Below, piece after piece: positions 17,694 to 28,300 of a stretch of 64,000 bases of DNA (positions are counted from its first letter, which is position 1; each line of letters opens with the position of its first letter). The translations under genes and the position numbers were made by a program. Source of the DNA: Bacteroidota bacterium. Its GTDB lineage: Bacteria > Bacteroidota > Ignavibacteria > SZUA-365. The stretch covers positions 1-64,000 of the forward strand of contig QKAF01000119.1 in NCBI GenBank assembly GCA_003246455.1. The letters run 5' to 3'. Below the pieces are notes generated by a model. The model did not search any database. It had not been told where the DNA came from and saw nothing but the letters and a program-made list of their open reading frames with translations.

Positions 17694-20474
17694 ATGATAT
17701 TGCAGAAGACCTTCCGCCGGCGTCTTTTCTCCATCCTTCAGATTATTCTGTTAACAGGACTAGCGTTCCTGCATCCGGGCCGGGCGACCGCGCAGCCGGA
17801 TCTGAATTTCAAACGAACGCGTCTCGCCTGGCCGTACATCGAGGTCTACTTTTCCGTCGGCTGCAACGGCGTGAAAAATTATTCGCTGCAGCCCTCCGAT
17901 GTGCGCCTTTTCGAAGACGGCCGCGAGATACAGGATTTCGGTATCTGGTGTCCTGATCCCACCTCGCGCTGTCCTGTCACGGTCGGCCTCGTGTTCGACG
18001 CCAGCGACAGCATGAAAGGGGAAGGGAACGAGGGCGCAAAGGAGGGAGGGAAAACCTTCGTCGGGAACATGGACAACAGCGTGGACGAAGCCTGTGTCAT
18101 TCATTTCAATCAGTCGGTCTGGACCTATCAGCAGATGACCACCGACACGGTGCTGCTGAAAACGGCCGTAACGCTTCTCCCGGCAAGCGGCGCCACCGCG
18201 CTGTGGGACGCGATCTGGAGAGCCCTGGCGATCGTGCAGAACAACGGGCACAACCAGTGTCGCGCTGTCATCGTTCTGTCCGACGGCGAGGACAATTCTT
18301 CCACCAGCCACGGACTCCAGGACATTATCCCCTTCGCGCTCAGATACAACATCCGTGTGTTTCCCATCGGCTACGGTGAGCACATCGCGGCCGACGACCT
18401 GCGGGAGCTGGCAGCGCTGACCGGAGGAGTGTACTACGAGACCCCGAATGCATCCGAACTCGCCGGAATCTATCGTGAAATATCGACGATCCTGTATGAT
18501 TATTTCCAGGAATGCGTCCTCGACTTCGACCCTCGCTGCGGCGACGAGAAGCCGCACGAAGTGGAATTACAGGTGAACGGAATCTGCGGGGGGAGTGCTT
18601 CGATGCTGCGCACCTACATTCCGCCTTATGACAGCAGCACCTTCAAGACGCGCGAATTCCAGCTCGCGGATGCCAGCGGGATGGGGGGAGGCCGGATCCG
18701 CATGCCGCTCGAGCTGCGCTCCCCGTTTTTCCGTGAGCTGCTGTACCCGCTTCGGCTGGAGCTGGAATTCGACCGCTCGAAGATGCGGCTGCTTCGCGTC
18801 GAAACCCCGCCCGGCACTCTCCTTTCCGGCATGAAAATCGACATCGCCGATCGCACGAACGGCGGGATCGTCCAGATACCCGACAACCGCGTGATAGAGG
18901 GGGCAGGGACGCTCTGTTATGCCGTGTTTGAAACCGAATTTCACGACGATGCGGCAGACTATCCGATACATGTCGAGAGCGCGGTCTTCGAGAAAGGCTG
19001 CATCGTTCCGCAGTTTTCGGACGGTATCCTGCACGTGAGCGCCAGCGCCGCGGTCCTCGAGTGCACGGTCGGAGCTCCGGACAGTCTGACATGGAACACC
19101 GCGCGTCACCGCTACGATCCCGACCCGGTTATTGTGCGTATCGACCTCGCGAACTCGGGGACGATACACGCCGCGGACGGCATTGTCTTTCTGGAATACG
19201 ACAATTCGGTATTTGAATTGATAGAGCCCCGCAGTCAGTACCAATCGATCGATACCCTCCACGCGGGGGGGCAGGCCAGCGTGCAGTGGAAGCTGGCGGT
19301 GAAGCCGCGGGCGAACCCCCTCAGCGCGGAACTCTGTCTTCGGAGCGCCTTCACCGGTCTCGAAGAATCACGATGCTGTACATCGGTGGGCGTTCCCGCT
19401 GCCGGAATGCTCCTTGCCTGCAGCGTGGACCTGCCGTCACTGCAGTACAATGAAACAGCAAAGGCCTTCCTTCCGAACCCGTTTCCGGTGCGGCTGAATG
19501 TCAGCAACGACGGGGTCGTGCAAAGCGGTACGATACAGGTTCTGCTGCATCTGCCGGAAGGACTGTATATCGAGGGCGGGCAGCAGTACGAACAGACATT
19601 GAATCCTTCCACGCTGGCGCCGGGCGAGAACGCCTCGGTCTCCTGGAATCTGCGACTCGTTTCGCTTCTCGGGGGGGATCGGCTTCCGGTGCGCTTTGAA
19701 CTGCGGAACGACGGATCGGTCTATCGAAGCTGCGACGATACGCTTATCGTTCCGTGGATTCCTCCGGTGTTCGAAGGCGAAATCACCCCGGATGGGGCGA
19801 CGACATTCTGTGTGGGCGACAGCGTGCGGCTCGATGCGGGCGCGGGGTATTCGGCGTACCACTGGAGCACGGGCGAGAAAACCCGATATATCGTCGTGCG
19901 GACAAGCGGTCTTTATTACGCCTATGTGATGGACGCGCAGTGGAATGTCGGCGTCACGAAGAACCTCCGCGTCATCGTGAATCCGCTCCCGCCCAAGCCG
20001 GAAATCACCCGCGATCATAATACGCTGACAGTCCCCGCCGGCGCGTCGGTACAATGGTATCGCAACGGAGCCGCTCTGCCGGGAGCGACGGGGACGCAGC
20101 TTCATGTCGAGTCGACCGGCGTTTATACGGCCGTCGTTCGCAACGGTTCGGGCTGCACGAACACGTCGGACGCATTCGCAGTGAACGTCCTCGGTATCGG
20201 GGTACCTTCCGTACCGTCAGCATTCTCTCTGTCGCTGTTCCCGCTTCCTGTACGGAATGAACTGCACGTACGTCTGCAGGGCACAGCCGACAGCGCATCG
20301 GTCGATTTTCGCATCTACGACCTTCTCGGGCAGCGTGTCGTTTCGCATACGACGGGCGCCGGTGCGGCGTTATCACATGTTACCCTGGATGTCAGTGGGC
20401 TTCGCCGCGGACTCTATCTGCTTGTCGCTTCCAGCGCGGGGCATACGGCGACGGAAAAATTTCTCCGCGAGTGA
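17694..20474 (+). CDS. Secreted VWA/Ig-repeat protein with T9SS sorting domain (family member 3)
   Basis: 926-aa surface protein. Signal peptide to about residue 34, then the family start QPDLNFKRTRLAWPYIEVYF. The VWA domain (about 85-275) has an intact MIDAS (DASDSMK, GATALWDA, LSDGEDN). The Cys module (ECVLDFDPRC, ICGG) and a cohesin-like sandwich (LRLELEFDRSKMRLLRV) follow. One Ig-like/PKD-type repeat lies at about 690-765 (FCVGDSVRLDAGAGYSAYHW), then a degenerate one marked by VQWYRNGAALPGAT (about 786). The T9SS domain covers about 836-926. It is close to the 33412 and 38810 proteins. A bidirectional terminator follows. Probably a surface adhesin or ligand-binding protein; ligand unknown. 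Confidence 0.85.
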   Translation: MILQKTFRRRLFSILQIILLTGLAFLHPGRATAQPDLNFKRTRLAWPYIEVYFSVGCNGVKNYSLQPSDVRLFEDGREIQDFGIWCPDPTSRCPVTVGLVFDASDSMKGEGNEGAKEGGKTFVGNMDNSVDEACVIHFNQSVWTYQQMTTDTVLLKTAVTLLPASGATALWDAIWRALAIVQNNGHNQCRAVIVLSDGEDNSSTSHGLQDIIPFALRYNIRVFPIGYGEHIAADDLRELAALTGGVYYETPNASELAGIYREISTILYDYFQECVLDFDPRCGDEKPHEVELQVNGICGGSASMLRTYIPPYDSSTFKTREFQLADASGMGGGRIRMPLELRSPFFRELLYPLRLELEFDRSKMRLLRVETPPGTLLSGMKIDIADRTNGGIVQIPDNRVIEGAGTLCYAVFETEFHDDAADYPIHVESAVFEKGCIVPQFSDGILHVSASAAVLECTVGAPDSLTWNTARHRYDPDPVIVRIDLANSGTIHAADGIVFLEYDNSVFELIEPRSQYQSIDTLHAGGQASVQWKLAVKPRANPLSAELCLRSAFTGLEESRCCTSVGVPAAGMLLACSVDLPSLQYNETAKAFLPNPFPVRLNVSNDGVVQSGTIQVLLHLPEGLYIEGGQQYEQTLNPSTLAPGENASVSWNLRLVSLLGGDRLPVRFELRNDGSVYRSCDDTLIVPWIPPVFEGEITPDGATTFCVGDSVRLDAGAGYSAYHWSTGEKTRYIVVRTSGLYYAYVMDAQWNVGVTKNLRVIVNPLPPKPEITRDHNTLTVPAGASVQWYRNGAALPGATGTQLHVESTGVYTAVVRNGSGCTNTSDAFAVNVLGIGVPSVPSAFSLSLFPLPVRNELHVRLQGTADSASVDFRIYDLLGQRVVSHTTGAGAALSHVTLDVSGLRRGLYLLVASSAGHTATEKFLRE

Positions 20475-20498
20475 CGGACTACCGAGTGAGGGAAAAGA

Positions 20499-20536
20499 AA
20501 ACCCCCGTTCCACATCAGCGGAACGGGGGTTTTTTC
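20499..20536. terminator. Bidirectional terminator between convergent genes
   Basis: A 12-bp stem (AACCCCCGTTCC 20500-20511 with GGAACGGGGGTT 20520-20531) with an 8-nt loop, a T run after it and an A-rich run before it. It serves both the VWA gene and the minus-strand sugar-type operon. Confidence 0.9.
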
Positions 20537-20552
20537 GCAGAGCGGATGAAGT

Positions 20553-23500
20553 CTATTTCACAAGACTCATCTTGCGGGTCTGGCTGAAGCTTCCCGCGCT
20601 CATGTGGTAGAAGTAGGTGCCGCTGTCAAGATTTGCAGCGTCGAGGGTTACCTGGTAGGTTCCCGGATCCTGCGCCTCACTGACGAGCGTGCTGACCTTG
20701 TTTCCGAGCATGTCATACACGGTGATGCTCACGAATTCGGACTTCGTGATCATGTACGTGATGCTCGTGGTCGGATTGAAGGGATTCGGATAATTCTGAC
20801 CGAGCGTGTAGCCGGTCGGAACCACGTCGAGACGGGAAACGGAAAGGACCTTCGGTCCGCCCGCATCATAATCCCACGTGTCGTAGAACTTCGGATCGAT
20901 CGATCCCCACTGGGCGCGAATGACCACTTCGTCCTGCGAATCGTCGATGTTGGCGATATGGTTGTTGCCGAAGCCGCCTTCATTGTCGCCGCCGTTGATG
21001 CCGAACTTGAATTCCTGGCCGACGAAGCGCTTCGAACCGGTGCTGTCGGGGCCATAGAAAAAGACGGCAGTGTAGATGGTGTCGCCGGCCACGGCATCGC
21101 CGTTGGTGCCGTCGTCATACATCTTCTTCGGCAGATCTTCGCGAAGCGTGAGACCCCAGGTGGTCCATCCGCCGGTCGCGGGACCATTGATCCATACACC
21201 GCTGGCGGTGATGAAGTCCGTCGTCGTGACGTTATCGACACCCTGGATGTCGGTCAGCGTCGAACCCGCGGCAACCTGATAGTATGCCGGACGGAGATCC
21301 AGCTCCCATGTCACCTTCACGTCACGCGCCAGCACGCTGGTGTTGCGGAAACGCGGCATGCGGTTGGGACTGACCTGGCTGTCCTCGGTGTCCATGAGGT
21401 CGATGATGTCTTCCTCGGGGACGAACGTGCGGCGCTCTGCCAGGGGATCGGCGGGATCCGCGTCGAAATTGAAGTAGGTTTCACGGATGTCCTGCCCGTC
21501 CTTCTGGACGTAGTACTGGTAGTACACCGTGGCGCCTTTCTTCAGCACGAGGGTTTCGCTGCCCACATAGGTGTTGGTGAAGCCCTGCTTCGTCAGGATG
21601 GTGCGGGTGGGGCTGACGCCGTTCAGGTCGCGCGCCGAGCCGCTCCAGCCGGTCTGCACGAACAGGGTATCGCCGGTGCGGAAACCGCGCTCCTGGATGG
21701 CCTTGCTCATATCGACCGTGTAGTTGACCACAACGGTATCGCTGCCCTTGAAGGGAACAGGCGCGACGTCATCGAACCACACCCACTGCAGGGTACGGTC
21801 GGATTTTGCCGCGTCGATGGTGAAGCTGCGGTTGTTGCGGCTTTCCCAGGTCTTGGGATCCGCATCGGGATCATCGGAGCCGGCGATCACGAACTTGTAT
21901 TCGATCACATCGTTTTCGTTGACCTCGGACTTCGGAATCAGCACCAGGCCGGAATAGAAATTCTCGGCGGTGTACTGACGGCTGCCGCCGTTGCCGTGCG
22001 GCTGCTCGGGATTGAGGAAGAGGGTATGTCCCCAGCTGAGGTTGCCGAGGTAGTCGGGGGAAGCGGCGCCGCGGATGCCGACTTTATCGGTCGCCGCGTT
22101 GAAGCCTTCCCAGCCCTGCATGTTGACGCGCACCCAGACCGCGATGCTGTCCATCTGCGGGGGATACGGGCGCCAGAACTGCTCGTGCCGGTCCGGCGAA
22201 CCGTTCACGAACTGAACGGGGAGCGTCGCGGTGCCGCTCGTTGTCAGCAGCACGCGGTTGCCGTCGGGATCTATGTCGTTTTCCCAGCCCTTGTGTTCGT
22301 TGTCACCGATCGCATCGACGGCGTTGGTGAAGAACTTGTAATTCACGGTGGCATTCGCGGGGAATTCCACGGTCGCGGACCAGTAGTCGCCGCCGATGTT
22401 TGTCATCGTCACGCCCGTGCTTCCATCCCACGTGAGGGGCGGGGTGTCGCCGCGGATCTGGACGACGGCTTTGTCCGGCCACAGGGTGTCAGGCACCGTG
22501 GCGGTGTTCGCGATAATCGTGACTTTCATGACCTGCGGCTTGGGCATCATCAGGTCGAAGTCCCACGCGTCATAGAATTTCGGATCGATCGAACCCCACT
22601 GGGTACGGATGGTAACATCGTCCTGTGAGTCGTCGATGTTGGCGATATGGTTGTTGCCGAAACCGCCTTCATTGTCGCCGCCGTTGATGCCGAACTTGTA
22701 CTCCTGTCCGATGAATCTCTTCGAACCGGTGCTGTCCGCCGCGTAGGCCAGGATGGCGGTGAAGATGCTGTCGCCGGCCACGGCGTCGCCGTTGGTGCCG
22801 TCGTCATACATCTTCTTCGGCAGATCCTCGCGAAGCTGCAGGCCCCACGTGGTCCAGCCGCCGGTTGCGGGACCGTTCATCCAGACGCCGTCGGCGAGAA
22901 TCGCCGCAGGGTCCGTCACATTGTCGACACCCTGGATATCCTTGAGCGTGTCGCCCGCGAGCACCTGGTAGATCGCCGGCCGGATGTCGAGTTCCCACGT
23001 CACGTTCACCGCACGCGAAAGCACGCTCGTGTTGCGGAAGCGCGGCATGCGGTTGGGACTGACCTGGCTGTCTTCGTTGTCCGTGAGGTCGACGATGTCG
23101 GACTCGGGAACAAAAGTGCGGCGCTCTGCCAGGGGATCGGCGGGATCCGCGTCGAAGTTGAAGTAGGTTTCACGAATGTCCTGGCCGTCCTTCTGGACGT
23201 AGTACTGGTAGTACACCGTCGAACCCTTGCGGAGCACCAGCGTCTCGCTTCCCACGTAGGTGTTGGTAAAGCCCTGTTTGGTGAGGATGGTGCGGGTCGG
23301 GCTGACACCGTTCAGATCGCGCGCCGTGCCGCTCCAGCCGGCCTGCACGAACAGGGTATCGCCGGTGCGGAAACCGCGTTCCTGGATGGCCTTGCTCATG
23401 TCGACCGTGTAGTTGACCGTAACGGTATCGCTGCCCTTGAAGGGAACAGGTGCGACGTCATCGAACCACACCCACTGCAGGGTACGGTCGGATTTGGCCG

Positions 23501-24290
23501 CGTCGATGGTGAAGCTGCGGTTGTTGCGGCTTTCCCAGGTCTTGGGATCCGCGTCGGGATCGCCGGAGCCGGCGATCACGAACTTGTATTCGATCACGTC
23601 GTTTGCGTTGACCTCGGACTTCGGAATCAGCACGAGACCGGAATAGAAATTCTCGGCGGTGTACTGCCGGCTGCCGCCGTTGCCATGCGGCTGCTCGGGA
23701 TTGAGGAAGAGGGTATGTCCCCAGCTGAGGTTGCCGAGGTAGTCGGGAGAAGCGGCGCCGCGGATGCCGACTTTATCGGTCGCTGCGTTGAAGCCTTCCC
23801 AGCCCTGCATGTTGACGCGCACCCAGACTGCGATGCTATCCATCTGCGGGGGATACGGGCGCCAGAACTGCTCGTGCCTGTCCGGCGAGCCGTTCACGAA
23901 CTGCAGCGGCACCACGATGTCCTGGTCCGCGGTGACAAGCACGCGATTGCCGTCCGGGTCAATGTCGTTTTCCCAGCCCTTGTGCTCGTTGTCACCGGCT
24001 GCGTCCACGGCATTGGTAAAGAATTTGTAGTTGATGGTCGAATTTGCCGGGAACGCGACCGTCGCGGTCCAGTAATCGCCACCGATATTCTGCATCGTCA
24101 CGCCCGTGCTGCCGTCCCAGGTCAGCGGTGCGGTATCGCCGCGGATCTGGACGACGGCCTTGTCGGGCCACAGGGTGTCGGGCACCGTCGCCGTGTTCGC
24201 GATGATCGTGACGTTGACGGTTTGCGCCAGCGCAAACCCGCTCGTCATGAGCATCAGGAGCATAGCGAGAAGCATTGTGCCTTTTCTCAT
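20553..24290 (-). CDS. Secreted protein of two near-identical starch-binding-like units plus T9SS domain
   Basis: 1245-aa exported protein and last gene of the LacI-regulated operon. ATG 24290 follows GGAGG and opens a signal peptide (MRKGTMLLAMLLMLMTSGFALAQ); upstream in-frame codons are not coding-like. Residues ~25-587 and ~588-1150 are two near-identical 563-residue copies. Each copy holds beta-sandwich modules resembling starch-binding (CBM20/48-like) folds, with aromatic patterns such as GDYWSATVEFPAN, VNYKFF and DVIEYKFVI. Each ends with a choice-of-anchor-type element (KKMYDDGTNGDAVAGD). The last ~80 residues are a classic T9SS type A domain (LGQNYPNPFNPTTSITY to FSQTRKMSLVK). No catalytic module is apparent, so a glycan-binding surface protein is the best guess. 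Confidence 0.8.
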   Translation of the reverse strand: MRKGTMLLAMLLMLMTSGFALAQTVNVTIIANTATVPDTLWPDKAVVQIRGDTAPLTWDGSTGVTMQNIGGDYWTATVAFPANSTINYKFFTNAVDAAGDNEHKGWENDIDPDGNRVLVTADQDIVVPLQFVNGSPDRHEQFWRPYPPQMDSIAVWVRVNMQGWEGFNAATDKVGIRGAASPDYLGNLSWGHTLFLNPEQPHGNGGSRQYTAENFYSGLVLIPKSEVNANDVIEYKFVIAGSGDPDADPKTWESRNNRSFTIDAAKSDRTLQWVWFDDVAPVPFKGSDTVTVNYTVDMSKAIQERGFRTGDTLFVQAGWSGTARDLNGVSPTRTILTKQGFTNTYVGSETLVLRKGSTVYYQYYVQKDGQDIRETYFNFDADPADPLAERRTFVPESDIVDLTDNEDSQVSPNRMPRFRNTSVLSRAVNVTWELDIRPAIYQVLAGDTLKDIQGVDNVTDPAAILADGVWMNGPATGGWTTWGLQLREDLPKKMYDDGTNGDAVAGDSIFTAILAYAADSTGSKRFIGQEYKFGINGGDNEGGFGNNHIANIDDSQDDVTIRTQWGSIDPKFYDAWDFDLMMPKPQVMKVTIIANTATVPDTLWPDKAVVQIRGDTPPLTWDGSTGVTMTNIGGDYWSATVEFPANATVNYKFFTNAVDAIGDNEHKGWENDIDPDGNRVLLTTSGTATLPVQFVNGSPDRHEQFWRPYPPQMDSIAVWVRVNMQGWEGFNAATDKVGIRGAASPDYLGNLSWGHTLFLNPEQPHGNGGSRQYTAENFYSGLVLIPKSEVNENDVIEYKFVIAGSDDPDADPKTWESRNNRSFTIDAAKSDRTLQWVWFDDVAPVPFKGSDTVVVNYTVDMSKAIQERGFRTGDTLFVQTGWSGSARDLNGVSPTRTILTKQGFTNTYVGSETLVLKKGATVYYQYYVQKDGQDIRETYFNFDADPADPLAERRTFVPEEDIIDLMDTEDSQVSPNRMPRFRNTSVLARDVKVTWELDLRPAYYQVAAGSTLTDIQGVDNVTTTDFITASGVWINGPATGGWTTWGLTLREDLPKKMYDDGTNGDAVAGDTIYTAVFFYGPDSTGSKRFVGQEFKFGINGGDNEGGFGNNHIANIDDSQDEVVIRAQWGSIDPKFYDTWDYDAGGPKVLSVSRLDVVPTGYTLGQNYPNPFNPTTSITYMITKSEFVSITVYDMLGNKVSTLVSEAQDPGTYQVTLDAANLDSGTYFYHMSAGSFSQTRKMSLVK
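20857..24234 (-). repeat. Two tandem 1689-bp coding repeats
   Basis: Matching anchor CGCGGATCTGG occurs at 22451 and 24140, a spacing of 1689 bp (563 codons). Long stretches between the copies differ at only scattered bases, for example 21720-22030 against 23410-23720. This is an in-frame duplication inside one gene. Confidence 0.9.
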
Positions 24291-24336
24291 ATGAAACCTC
24301 CGGTTAATGGTGAGTGTGTTGTGCGGAAAATCTATT

Positions 24337-25368
24337 TCAGAAGTCCACTGCAAGACTGATGGTCTGTACGCTCTTGAAAATGCCGAAGTCCTGATACGTG
24401 TAGTCGAGCGCGGCGGCGGTCGTTCCGAACAGCGGGTAGTGCAGACCGAAGCCGGCGGTGAGTCCTTCTTCGGTATCCTGGAGGAACAGCGCCTTCCAGC
24501 CGACCCGGACGAAGAGAATGTCACGATAGCCGAACTCGCCGCCGAGGTTGACATGCTCGTTGTTGTCGTTGGGACGCACGGCGTCGGCGGAAATCGTCGC
24601 GGTGAACAGGTCGCTGCGCTGCAGGTCGTAGGAGATGCCCGCGCGGAAGAAGAGGGGGAGTTCCCAGGAATCTGTTTTCAGGTTTGCGACAATCGTTTCG
24701 TTGTTGCCGGTGTTCTCCGGATCGAGATCGATGCGCCGCGTGAGATCCTTCCCGTCCAGCTGCATATCGCCGCCGAAGTTCGAGAGGACGGCACCGAGGC
24801 GGAGTCCGTCGAACGGCGTCCGGAAAGTCAGACCGACGTCGAAGGCAATGGTCGAAGCGCTCTCGTTCCATATATGCTGGGAGATGTATTTGAAACTGCC
24901 GCCGATCGAGAACCGGTCGGTGAGATTGCGTGCATACGTGATGGTGAAGGCGAGATCCTGGGCGGTCCAGCGTTCCCCGGTGCCTTCCGGCATCGTGACC
25001 GTATTGACGTCCTCCTCGCCGTAGTCGAGCTGTGTCAGGCTGATCCCGACCGCGTTATTGGCATCGAGCGCGAGCGTCAGTCCGACCCAGTTGAAGTCGG
25101 TCTCCACCAGCCATGATGTGTGCGAGGCCATCACCTGGCTGTGGCCGACAGTGGACAGGGCGCCGGGATTCCAGTACATCGCGCTTGCGTCGTCGCCCAG
25201 CGCGACGAACGCGCCGCCCATCGCCATGGCACGGGGTCCCACGCCGATGCCGAGGAACGGCGCCGCGGTCGTACCGACTTTGCTCTGCGCCTGCAGCGCT
25301 GAAGGAGCTGCGAGAAGCATTGCGCCAAGCAGCAGCACAGACAGAGCGGATCGTAGCAGGGTGTTCAT
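24337..25368 (-). CDS. PorV/PorQ-family outer-membrane protein (second copy)
   Basis: 343-aa predicted outer-membrane barrel of the PorV/PorQ family. Signal peptide to about residue 28. Signature motifs follow: LGIGVGPRAMAMGGAFVALGD, then ASAMYWNPGALS, as in the copy at 1542. The rest is alternating beta-strands ending in VQTISLAVDF with a terminal Phe. It lies 18 bp downstream of the 1256-aa T9SS cargo gene and 46 bp upstream of the duplicated starch-binding-like gene, so it is within the operon. Its position between two cargo genes suggests it helps their export or surface attachment. This is inferred from position, not shown. Confidence 0.87.
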   Translation of the reverse strand: MNTLLRSALSVLLLGAMLLAAPSALQAQSKVGTTAAPFLGIGVGPRAMAMGGAFVALGDDASAMYWNPGALSTVGHSQVMASHTSWLVETDFNWVGLTLALDANNAVGISLTQLDYGEEDVNTVTMPEGTGERWTAQDLAFTITYARNLTDRFSIGGSFKYISQHIWNESASTIAFDVGLTFRTPFDGLRLGAVLSNFGGDMQLDGKDLTRRIDLDPENTGNNETIVANLKTDSWELPLFFRAGISYDLQRSDLFTATISADAVRPNDNNEHVNLGGEFGYRDILFVRVGWKALFLQDTEEGLTAGFGLHYPLFGTTAAALDYTYQDFGIFKSVQTISLAVDF

Positions 25369-25386
25369 AAGCTCTCCGTGTTCTGG

Positions 25387-28300
25387 CTATTTGATGATGG
25401 CGATTTTACCGGATTTCTCGCCGGCCGGCGACTCCAGCACATAGAAGTACACGCCGTAGGCGATGTCGAGGTTTTCTTTCGATTTCAGGTTCCATGTCAC
25501 GGTGCCGTCGTCGATGGCGCTTTCATGGCGCAGGGTGATCACATGCTCTCCGCGCGCGGTGAAGACGCTGATTTTCGCCTGTGCGGGCACGTGAATGAAA
25601 TCGATCTTTCTCTCACCGCGGCCGGTCGTGATGCCCGGAGGCAGCGGCGATTCGTGTGTGGTTGCCGAAACGTAAGGGTTTGGTACGACGCGCACGCGGC
25701 TGAGCTGGTCACGGGCCAGCCCGTCATCGACCTCCGGCAGCGACGGGACGAATTCGTATACGTCTCCGTTCCGGAACGGCTTGGTCGTGTTGAGGACAAC
25801 CAGGTCGCCGTCGGAAAACGTGAAGACAGTGTCGCTGGGGACGCTCGGACGGTTTTCGAAGGCCATGATCCACGTGAAGAACGGATCGCCGCTGCGTTTC
25901 AGATCGAAGAATGCCAGCTGGTCGGTCTTCGAGAGAACGCCGTTGCCGTCGGTATCGACGAAAATGAAGGGGATCCGGTGATTCTCCGTCACGTTGAACA
26001 CGGTGAAATTGACCGGTATGGCGGGAGAACCGTACAGAGGCGCGGATGTGTCGACAACCGACGATGCGAAGCGGATTTCGTAGTCGGAAGGATACCGCGC
26101 GCCGCGCAGCGTATCGCCCGGCCCCAGCAAGATATCCGTGGTGGCGAAGGTGAAGATCATGCTTCTCGCGCCGGTATTGAATCCCGAGGTGGAATCGACC
26201 AGCCGGATCTGCCAGTCGTTCCGGAAATTCAGCTGCAGACCGTCGAAGATGTCGGAATCGATGGCTTCGGAGACGTACGGGCTGTTGAGGATGTACGGGC
26301 TCCGGTACACCGGGTAATAGGTGTAAAGGATCTCGTACTCCCCGGAAAGGCTGCCCGGGGACGCGGCGCGGATGTCGCCGCGACGTGCATCGATGTGGTA
26401 ACGCGAGGGATCCACCGGACCCGAAGCGTCCTTCACGAGCACGTCGGCGGCATTGATGTTCCCATGCGGGAGCTTGACTGGAAGCGTGTCCGTCACGATG
26501 ATCGTGTGGGCCTGCTGCGTTTTGTTGAGGACGGTATAGGTGGTCGTGATCTGGGCCAGCTCCTGGAAGTCCTCCTGGTCGATGATGCCGTCAAGATCAT
26601 TATCCACCTCGTCCGACATCACGTCCTGGAAGGTCAGCTGATAGGTATTGGGCTCGAGCCGCAGCGGATCCACGACCTCGTAACTGAGTTCACCGGTCGC
26701 CACCGACGATGCGGAAGTGATCTTCACGCCGTTGAGCGGTGCGACATATCCTGCGACCGGGGCATTCGGAACCACCACGGCGGTATTCACGTCGACTTCC
26801 GGCGCGCCGGTCGCGGTGAGGCGGATGCGCTTGGAGTTCTCCGCGGGGAAAATGTCAGTGAGTTCGTTGCCGCGGTCGTATGCCACGATCGCGTAGTAAT
26901 AGGTACGGCCGTTCTCGACGTCATGATCGACGTATGTGTGCTCGAGTCCCGAATTCGTGCCCAGGTTGAACGAGCGACCTGAAACCGTCTCGAAGAGGGC
27001 GGGACTGGGACGGAAGTACCCCTGGATGTTGTTTTTCAGATCGTACTGGACGATCGGTTTGAATCCGACCACATTCCCATCGGCGTCGGTCACCTTCGCG
27101 GCGTCGATGAAATTCGGGTCCGTGGCCTTGTAGATCCGGTAGCCTTCAAAATCATATTCCTTCAACACCGGATCGAACGAACGTTCGGCCTTGCGGTCCC
27201 AGTACAGCGTGACTTCGCCGTCGCCCGGCACCGCGGTCAGCGTGGGCTTGTCGGGTGCGACAGGGAAGCGGTAATTGCTGTTGTAGATCTTCTGCACGGT
27301 TTCGCGATGCTTCAGCAGATCCTGCAGGTCGGTGTCGAATCCGCCCTGTCCGCCGCCGTATACCAAGGCGAGGGAGAAACGCTCGATGTTTCCCGCAAGC
27401 AGCGGGAAATGTCCCGAACCGTAAATGAAGTCTCCGTCTTCTCCGCGCTGCGGACGGTTGTTGATAATTGATTTCGGCACGTCGAAGAAGCCCGGTGCCA
27501 TGCGCTTCCACAGCTCTTCATCGTCGGCCAGGGTGATGTCGCTCGCCGGCGTGAAGTACTGGAACGAGGTGAGGCCGATCTGGTCGCTCTCGTCGACGTC
27601 GGTCTTGTCGATGTTCGGTTCGCCGGGAAGTCCGGTATCGAATCCGCCGAATTCATATCCGGAGGTCGGGGATCCGTCACCTTCACCGTAGTCGTTGGTG
27701 CCGGCAACGCCGTCGCGCCCGGTGTCGTCGAAGTCGACGTTCCAGTCTCCGTCATTGTCGATCAGGTCGTTGCGTTTTTCGTCGAGCATCAGGTCAGTGC
27801 TTCCGCTGCCGGTGACATAGTTCGCGTAGCGGACCGGGCGGAGCAGGTCGATAAGGGTATTGCCCTGCGTGTCGCGCTTCACCTGCCGGAAATGCAGGAA
27901 GTAGTTTTCATCGATGACGCCGTCGAGATCGTTGTCGATGCCGTCGTAGGCATTCGGGTTGACGATGCTGTTTCCCTGTGCGTCGGTGATGATGTTGCCT
28001 TCGGCCAGGCGGGTCACGCCCGGTTCGATCAGGAGATCGAGTCCCCGGGTGGAGACCGTCGTCTGTCCCGATCCGATGACGACCGTGCTGCGTTCGTAGT
28101 TGTCGTCGATGACGACAACCGTCATGCCGCTGCTGATCGTGGTGGAGTCGAAACTTTCCGGAGCGAAGAGCGGGGCCGATGCCGCGAAGCCCGCGTCATT
28201 GTCGTTGTCGATACCGTCGAACGGATTTCCCGGACTTTCGAGGAAGGCATAGCCGACCACGCCGACCGGGCCGACCCAGCTCGGGTTGCGACTGTTGTTG

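Noticed and set aside
20604-24359. Two long plus-strand open frames (674 and 570 aa) that look like a repeated Val/Ala/Arg-rich protein pair
   Set aside because: They are antisense shadows of the duplicated starch-binding-like gene. Their similarity to each other comes from the 1689-bp repeat on the other strand.
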